A stretch of DNA of 9,986 nucleotides from DATKWV01 sp035529405 (GTDB lineage Bacteria > Planctomycetota > Phycisphaerae > Sedimentisphaerales > Anaerobacaceae): contig DATKWV010000047.1 in the NCBI GenBank assembly GCA_035529405.1, forward strand, positions 1-9,986. The letters run 5' to 3'. Position 1 is the first letter of the stretch. Each line of letters starts with the position of its first letter. The translations under genes and the position numbers were made by a program. Below are positions 5,891-9,986 of this stretch, piece after piece. The notes below the pieces were generated by a model. That model ran no database searches. It saw nothing but the letters and a program-made list of their open reading frames with translations, and was not told the origin of the DNA.

Positions 5891-7624
5891 ATGAGATACG
5901 GATGCAGAAACGTCAGGCTGGTATCAATTGCGGCCCTTCTTGTAACAGCGTCATTGTTTCTTTGTTCGTGCGCGGTACTGTCGCAGAAGCGCGCCCGCGG
6001 CGAGGACGAGGTTTTGCGGGTACTGATTATCAGCGGCAGAAACAACCATTTATGGCAGAAGACCACGCCCGAGCTTAAAAAAATGTACGAAAAAAGCGGG
6101 CGATTCGCGGTTGACGTTACGCATGAGCCGGGCAAGTGTGACAGGAAGATGCTGAGCAAATATGATGTGATTGTAAGCAACTGGTGCGCGTGGCCTGAAC
6201 TGACGGGACATCAATGGGGACAGCAAGCGGAAACGGCTGTGGAACAGTTCGTCGGCGCCGGCAAAGGGCTTGTTGTTTTTCACGCCGCCAGCGCGACGTT
6301 CCACGACTGGGCGCAATACCAGCAGATGGTCGGCGCAACGTGGGATCTGGAAAAGACCGGTCACGGCCCGATTCGGCCTTTGAACGTGATAAGCAACAAG
6401 GGGCATCCGATTACAAACGGGATGGAGGATTTCGTAATTACGGACGAATTATGGCACGAGATGGCGACACAGCCCGGAATAAGGGTTTTGTGCGAGGCGT
6501 TTTCTGTCCAGGACAAGGCGCGCGAGGGCGTCTGGCGCGGGACGGGAAAAACAGAGCCGGTGGCTATATGCACCGAATTCGGCAATGGCCGGTGTTTCAA
6601 TAATATTCTGGGTCACGACACTGCTGCGATGCGCAACACCGGCTGGCGAACCCTGATGCTTCGGGGTACAGAGTGGGCAGCAACGGGTAAAGTAACTATA
6701 GCGGCACAGGCGGACAGGGCCGAAAAAACAAGTTACCAGTGGAAGAACGGGGATAACTGGATTGCCCTGCTTAACAATGACCGTGTTGTGTGGCGGATGA
6801 ATTATAACAAGCAGGAGGGCAAGCCTTACGTTCATCCGGTGAGTATGACCGACGGTACGGAGCTGACCTGGCTTAGGCCGGCAGACCATCCGTGGCACAG
6901 GGGGCTGTGGTTTTCGTGGAAGTTTATCAACGGGGTCAATTACTGGGAGGAGGATAAATACGGCGCTTCAGCAGGATTGACGGAACTGATGCAGGTGAAG
7001 GTCCTTGCTCACGAAGACCACTGGGCCAGGATTGAAATGCTGCTGGAGTACCACCGGCTGGACGAGGCGCCGGTGCTGCGTGAAAACCGTGTTATCGAGG
7101 TCAGCAGGCCCGATGAAGATGGGATGTATTACTTTGACTGGTGCGGCACGTTCACAGCGTGCGACGCCAACGTGGTGCTCGACCGCACACCGATAGCCGG
7201 CGAGAGGGACGGCAAAAGCTTGGGCGGATATGCGGGTCTGGGAGTGAGACTTTCGAGCCTGCTGTACGACTGGGAGGTCGTAAACAGCGACGGCCAGAGA
7301 GATTTGCAGGGTCATGGCTGCAAGGCAGGATGGGTCGATTTCAGCGGCAAAATCGGCGGCGGCAAAACAGCAGGTGTTGCTGTATTCGACCATCCTGAGA
7401 ATCTGCGACACCCTTCGCCCTGGCATATCGTTTTTTCACAGCCGGTTTTCGGGTTCTTCAATCCGGCGGTACTGTTTAACGCACCTTACACCCTGTGCGC
7501 CGGCCAGAGTCTGCGTCTTCGGTACAGGGTCCTGGTTCATCCCGGCCCAGCGGACAGGGAAAGGCTTGATGCGGAATGGAACAGGTTCGCTAAGCAAGAG
7601 AAAGTATGGCCGGCCAGCCGCTAA
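5891..7624 (+). CDS. Lipoprotein fusing a ThuA-like domain to a DUF6807 ("PmoA") domain
   Basis: This encodes 577 residues. ATG 5891 follows AGGAA about 11 nt upstream and lies 33 bp after the oxidoreductase, so they are probably cotranscribed. A signal peptide ends in a lipobox (LCSC, Cys27 lipidated), placing the protein on a membrane facing the periplasm. Residues about 43-265 form a ThuA-like glutamine-amidotransferase-fold domain (RVLIISGRNNH, then GLVVFHAASATFHDW, then GRCFNNILGHD). Residues about 285-570 match DUF6807 (PF14100), with PADHPWHRGLWFSW and VNYWEEDKYG as clearest blocks. The label "methane oxygenase PmoA" often attached to this domain is misleading; nothing here suggests methane oxidation. 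ThuA proteins work with Gfo/Idh/MocA dehydrogenases in oxidised-disaccharide metabolism in rhizobia, but their chemistry is not settled. My inference is a partner acting on a sugar or its keto derivative. Similar fusions and pairings are frequent in planctomycetes. The gene looks intact. Confidence 0.9.
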   Translation: MRYGCRNVRLVSIAALLVTASLFLCSCAVLSQKRARGEDEVLRVLIISGRNNHLWQKTTPELKKMYEKSGRFAVDVTHEPGKCDRKMLSKYDVIVSNWCAWPELTGHQWGQQAETAVEQFVGAGKGLVVFHAASATFHDWAQYQQMVGATWDLEKTGHGPIRPLNVISNKGHPITNGMEDFVITDELWHEMATQPGIRVLCEAFSVQDKAREGVWRGTGKTEPVAICTEFGNGRCFNNILGHDTAAMRNTGWRTLMLRGTEWAATGKVTIAAQADRAEKTSYQWKNGDNWIALLNNDRVVWRMNYNKQEGKPYVHPVSMTDGTELTWLRPADHPWHRGLWFSWKFINGVNYWEEDKYGASAGLTELMQVKVLAHEDHWARIEMLLEYHRLDEAPVLRENRVIEVSRPDEDGMYYFDWCGTFTACDANVVLDRTPIAGERDGKSLGGYAGLGVRLSSLLYDWEVVNSDGQRDLQGHGCKAGWVDFSGKIGGGKTAGVAVFDHPENLRHPSPWHIVFSQPVFGFFNPAVLFNAPYTLCAGQSLRLRYRVLVHPGPADRERLDAEWNRFAKQEKVWPASR

Positions 7625-7625
7625 G

Positions 7626-7651
7626 GCAGGTGACATCGCAACGATACCTGC
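7626..7651. terminator. Possible bidirectional terminator hairpin between convergent genes
   Basis: GCAGGT (7626-7631) pairs with ACCTGC (7646-7651). Inside, ATCG (7635-7638) pairs with CGAT (7642-7645) around a CAA loop, leaving a 3-nt bulge. It fills the 37-bp gap between two converging stop codons, the right place for a shared terminator. There is no T-run on either side, so intrinsic termination would be weak. Confidence 0.4.
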
Positions 7652-7661
7652 TGTGCTAAAG

Positions 7662-8138
7662 TCATTCCGGCCAGTGGGCCTGTTTTTCGACTTCCCGCAG
7701 ATACGCCAGTGTCCGCTCGAGCTTGTCGGTAAGATGCTTTAGTTTCAGCATGGTTTTTACGCGTGTTAAAAGCTCCAGCTTGTTCACCGGTTTGCTGACA
7801 AAATCGTCCGTGCCCGAATCAATGGCGCGTTCTATATCTCCGAATTCATTCAGTGCAGTTACCATAATAATGGGAATGTCAGCGGTCTTAGGGTCGTTTT
7901 TGATGCGTCTGCAGACCTCGAAGCCGCTGATTTTAGGCATCATTACGTCCAAAAGAATCAAATCGGGCGGCTCTTCGGCAACGATTGCAAGGGCCTGCGG
8001 GCCATCCTCGGCCGGCACAGTGACACACTCAATATCCTCAAGGTATGCCTGCAAAAGTTCGAGGTTCTGCTGATTGTCGTCAACAACCAGAATCGTCGGT
8101 ACTTTGCCGCCCTGCTCGTGGGTCTGTCGGGGACTCAT
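7662..8138 (-). CDS. Receiver-only response regulator (CheY/PleD-type)
   Basis: This encodes 158 residues from ATG 8138, with a strong GGAG 8 nt upstream. One receiver domain (about 14-135) has all expected residues: acidic pair D20-D21, phosphoacceptor D64 in LILLDVMMP, T94 in MVTA, and K116 in VSKP. A short helical tail (LKLKHLTDKLERTLAYLREVEKQ) follows with no DNA-binding or enzymatic output domain. Such proteins act by binding partners or relaying phosphate. Receivers with DDNQQNLELLQAYLE are common next to hybrid kinases and PleD-like regulators. It is the last gene of a reverse operon after the DJ-1/PfpI gene (46-bp gap). The divergent soluble histidine kinase at 9127 is the obvious candidate phosphodonor, by proximity only. 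Confidence 0.93.
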   Translation of the reverse strand: MSPRQTHEQGGKVPTILVVDDNQQNLELLQAYLEDIECVTVPAEDGPQALAIVAEEPPDLILLDVMMPKISGFEVCRRIKNDPKTADIPIIMVTALNEFGDIERAIDSGTDDFVSKPVNKLELLTRVKTMLKLKHLTDKLERTLAYLREVEKQAHWPE

Positions 8139-8184
8139 AAGAATGACTCCTTTTTGCGCCTTGTTAAAACGTGCACCTTTATTT

Positions 8185-8700
8185 TCAAATTCCCAGTTTT
8201 TTCAAAATTGCCCTGCAGAAGGCAGGCAAATCATCCGGCTTGCGCGAAGTTATCAAATTGCCGTCCACAACGCACTCGGCATCGACGTATTCGGCTCCGG
8301 CATTTTTAATGTCATCCCTAATGGCCATAAAACACGTGGCCCTTTTGCCCTTGAAAACAGGTGTGCTGCATAACAGCCATCCTCCGTGACAGATAGCGGC
8401 TATGACCTTGCCGGCTTTGACCATGTCGTTGGCAAATTTTATCATTGCGGCATCTCTTCTCATGAAATCGGGCGCAAAACCACCCGGCACTATCATACAG
8501 TCATAATCATCGGCAACGGCGTCTTTTGCTGAAACGGTCGATACGCACGGATAACCTTCCTTTGAATGATATTCTTTCCGGCCTTGCCCTGCAACAAAAT
8601 CAACCGCCACGCCCTCTTCGATTAATCTATAGTAAGGAAACCAGACCTCAAGGACCTGATACATTTCATCGAGCATTATAGCGACTTTTTTAGCTGTCAT
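8185..8700 (-). CDS. DJ-1/PfpI family protein (cysteine hydrolase-like)
   Basis: This encodes 171 residues. ATG 8700 has CAGGAG 9 nt upstream, and the family fold starts at once (AKKVAIMLDE), so in-frame codons up to 8784 are not part of it. The nucleophile elbow is AAICHGGWLL, with C104 and H105, and the C-terminal IRDDIKNAGAEYVDAECVVDG block matches PfpI-type proteins closely. The family is credited with proteolytic, deglycase, glyoxalase or chaperone roles; assignments are disputed and none can be chosen here. The conserved glutamate that normally sits beside the nucleophile (E12 in Pyrococcus PfpI, E18 in DJ-1) falls at Y14 or Q15 in DEMYQVLE, depending on alignment, so it appears replaced. 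The start overlaps the previous gene's end by 11 nt, indicating translational coupling. The response regulator follows. Confidence 0.9.
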   Translation of the reverse strand: MTAKKVAIMLDEMYQVLEVWFPYYRLIEEGVAVDFVAGQGRKEYHSKEGYPCVSTVSAKDAVADDYDCMIVPGGFAPDFMRRDAAMIKFANDMVKAGKVIAAICHGGWLLCSTPVFKGKRATCFMAIRDDIKNAGAEYVDAECVVDGNLITSRKPDDLPAFCRAILKKLGI

Positions 8701-8977
8701 CGTTCGTGCTCCTGTACTGAGTATTACTATGCTGCTCAATGAACTGGCGTACCAGCGGCCTGATATAGATACCGTCAATGTCAACTACATCAGCTACGGC
8801 TTTGGCACAGACGGCGCCTGATTCGGCCAAAGGTGCCTGGGTGTCCAGGAAGAAAAGCCGCTGGCCCTTTACGGTGCAAAGCCCCCCCCCGCCGCCGCCA
8901 AGGGCGTCACGGCGAATTTCAACACCGTTGGCCTCAAGCAGCGCCAGAAGTTCTTCCAATATCGTCTCTTCATTCAT
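8690..8977 (-). CDS. Small conserved hypothetical protein with a glycine-run-LC motif
   Basis: This encodes 95 residues from ATG 8977. The frame is open further upstream to 9133, but that part looks non-coding, and the recognisable protein begins MNEETILEELLALLEANGVEIR, a leucine-rich helix. Next comes a run of six glycines (27-32) followed by LC34, then VKGQRLFFLDT, probably a beta hairpin. A helix with AVCAKAVADVV and a tail IYIRPLVRQFIEQH follow. I recall similar small proteins with GGGLC and FF(L/V)DT as conserved unknowns in planctomycetes, but can give no function. C34 and C57 might be functional. No good ribosome site precedes ATG 8977; a strong hairpin sits there instead. Its last 11 nt overlap the DJ-1/PfpI gene. 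It is the first gene of the reverse operon. Confidence 0.78.
   Translation of the reverse strand: MNEETILEELLALLEANGVEIRRDALGGGGGGLCTVKGQRLFFLDTQAPLAESGAVCAKAVADVVDIDGIYIRPLVRQFIEQHSNTQYRSTNDDS
8882..8890. repeat. Homopolymeric C9 tract (G9 in the coding strand) inside the 8690-8977 gene
   Basis: Nine consecutive C on the forward strand, followed by GCC repeats, encode the six-glycine run of the small protein. Such tracts are prone to slippage. A one-base change would shift the frame at about residue 32 and could also affect translation of the overlapping DJ-1/PfpI gene. Confidence 0.9.
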
Positions 8978-8987
8978 AAGGGCCGCA

Positions 8988-9016
8988 AAGCCGCCTGTTC
9001 TGCAGCCGGGCGGCTT
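8988..9016 (-). promoter_or_regulatory. Strong leader hairpin just upstream of the 8977 start codon
   Basis: AAGCCGCC and GGCGGCTT form an 8-bp perfect stem with a 13-nt loop containing CTGCAG. On the reverse-strand transcript, its 3' edge is 10 nt before ATG 8977, exactly where a ribosome site would be expected and is not seen. It may control translation of the operon. The alternative is that translation starts upstream and this is coding. Confidence 0.45.
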
Positions 9017-9086
9017 CAAGAAAAAGCCGTTCGACGGTCGATATACATACTTGCAATCCTGCCTGCAGACATAGATAATTAATCTT

Positions 9087-9114
9087 TTGACGATTACAGG
9101 CGAAATTTTATAAC
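9087..9114 (+). promoter_or_regulatory. Promoter of the histidine kinase gene
   Basis: TTGACG (9087-9092) and TATAAC (9109-9114) are separated by 16 bp, each 5 of 6 to consensus, the best-scoring promoter outside the duplicated elements. Transcription would start near 9120, only about 6 nt before the TTG start at 9127, so the AGGA at 9115-9118 might lie outside the message. Confidence 0.6.
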
Positions 9115-9126
9115 AGGATAGACCCC

Positions 9127-9906
9127 TTGACAAGTATTATCGAAAAACGCCGGTCTCTGCACACCCATCTGGCAGAGCAAAAGCGCCGTTATGAGCTGCT
9201 GGAATCCCAGCTTGGCCGGCTGCAGGCGCTTGCCAACACAGGCACCAATACCTGCATGATAGCCCACGAAATCAACAACCTGCTGACGCCTATCGGCAAT
9301 TATGCGGCTCTGGCTATCAAGCACATCGACGACAAGGCGCTGACAGAGAAGGCGCTACAAAAGACCGTACAAAACTGCCGGCGGGCGTCGCAGCTTATGG
9401 AAAGCATAATTGCTCTTTCAAACGGCCAAAGCCAGCAAAAACAAAACTGCAGGCTGGAATTACTGGTCAAGGAGGTTTTTGACGGCCTGTGCCGTGATTT
9501 TGCAAAGGACCGTATAGAGGTCAGGACCGATATTGCCCAGGATTTGACGGTGTGGGCGGTGCCGGTGCAGATTCAACAGGTATTAATGAACCTTATTCTC
9601 AACGCCCGCCAGGCAATGCTGCCGAACGGCGGTGTTTTAACTGTTACGGCACGGGACACGACCGACATGATTCAAATCGAGGTCAGCGACACCGGTTCAG
9701 GAATCAACGCAGCCGACATGGGTAAAATATTCGAACCTTTTTCCACTACCAAAAATGACAAGCAATCCGGCGGACGCGGCCGCGGATACGGCCTGGGACT
9801 TGCCTTCTGCAAACAGATAATCCTGGCCCACGACGGTTCTATTTCAGCAGACTCGAAACCCTGCGAGAGAACAACCTTTACAATAACTATGCCCAATCGC
9901 AAGTGA
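9127..9906 (+). CDS. Soluble sensor histidine kinase without a recognisable input domain
   Basis: This encodes 259 residues. An in-frame stop at 9088-9090 and no ATG before residue 44 make TTG 9127 the only sensible start; AGGA (9115-9118) is 8 nt upstream. Residues 6-35 are charged and helical, probably a coiled coil. The H-box is MIAHEINNLLTP with phosphoacceptor H47. The ATP-binding domain has an N-box (QVLMNLILNARQAM, N155 and N159), G1 (DTGSGI, 188-193), F-box (FEPFSTTK, 202-209) and G2 (GYGLGLAF, 220-227). HEINN and this box order resemble NtrB/HPK4-type kinases. There is no membrane segment, PAS or GAF domain, so input must come from a partner or the coiled coil. The gene is divergent from the operon that ends in a receiver-only regulator, its likely but unproven partner. 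Confidence 0.93.
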   Translation: MTSIIEKRRSLHTHLAEQKRRYELLESQLGRLQALANTGTNTCMIAHEINNLLTPIGNYAALAIKHIDDKALTEKALQKTVQNCRRASQLMESIIALSNGQSQQKQNCRLELLVKEVFDGLCRDFAKDRIEVRTDIAQDLTVWAVPVQIQQVLMNLILNARQAMLPNGGVLTVTARDTTDMIQIEVSDTGSGINAADMGKIFEPFSTTKNDKQSGGRGRGYGLGLAFCKQIILAHDGSISADSKPCERTTFTITMPNRK

Positions 9907-9920
9907 GGTAATACACTCAA

Positions 9921-9986
9921 GTGGCTGAAATTGCCCTTAGCATCACTTACCTGACAGCCGCAGCACAGCCAATAGATTTTGTCTGG
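9921..9986 (+). CDS. Possible start of a further gene, running off the window
   Basis: GTG 9921 opens a frame of 22 codons to the window edge (VAEIALSITYLTAAAQPIDFVW). An in-frame stop lies at 9909-9911 and no other start follows it. GAGG (9905-9908) is 12 nt upstream, overlapping the histidine kinase stop, which would suggest coupling. The fragment is too short to assign a family and could be chance. Confidence 0.3.
   Translation, partial: MAEIALSITYLTAAAQPIDFVW

Noticed and set aside
6758..7600. Methane monooxygenase subunit PmoA
   Set aside because: The "PmoA" label on this domain family is historical. The sequence is a soluble lipoprotein domain without the membrane helices of particulate methane monooxygenase.
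8978..9133. Extended 147-residue form of the small conserved protein starting at TTG 9133
   Set aside because: The extra 52 residues have no ribosome site, lie over the divergent promoter and a strong hairpin, and the recognisable protein begins at ATG 8977.

Overview
The window looks like chromosomal DNA of a planctomycete, most likely a Phycisphaerae/Sedimentisphaerales-type anaerobe of middling GC. The basis is gene content rather than a marker gene: a Tat-exported Gfo/Idh/MocA oxidoreductase followed by a ThuA-DUF6807 ("PmoA") fusion lipoprotein, a large TPR protein, and a small conserved protein with a glycine-run-LC motif. All are common in that phylum. No rRNA, tRNA, transposase, integrase, CRISPR array or phage structural gene was seen.

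Layout. (1) 2-439: the 3' end of a proline-rich protein of unknown function. (2) About 440-2480: an AT-richer accessory segment with three small genes of unknown function. Each lies behind a promoter carrying the same roughly 30-bp AT-rich element. Two of these genes (1077-1568 forward, 2277-1816 reverse) are diverged paralogues in a convergent, mirror-image arrangement. Homology runs from 193-194 bp upstream of each start codon to past each stop codon. The forward paralogue has an extra C-terminal four-cysteine tail. A related four-cysteine domain forms the N-terminus of the third gene (561-878), which ends in a membrane anchor. (3) 4139-2526: a reverse-strand TPR protein. (4) 4490-7624: a two-gene operon for an exported oxidoreductase and a ThuA-DUF6807 lipoprotein, probably sugar or sugar-derivative metabolism outside the cytoplasm. 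Its predicted promoter has a perfect 12-bp palindrome between -35 and -10. (5) 8977-7662: a reverse-strand operon encoding a small conserved hypothetical protein, a DJ-1/PfpI protein and a receiver-only response regulator. (6) 9127-9906: a divergent soluble histidine kinase that is a plausible partner for the regulator. A possible further gene starts at 9921 and runs off the window.

The most unusual part is region 2: a small cassette-like family in which promoters are far better conserved than coding sequences, and a Cys4 W-C-x2-W module is shared between otherwise different genes. Its function cannot be read from sequence alone. The other genes belong to recognisable families.
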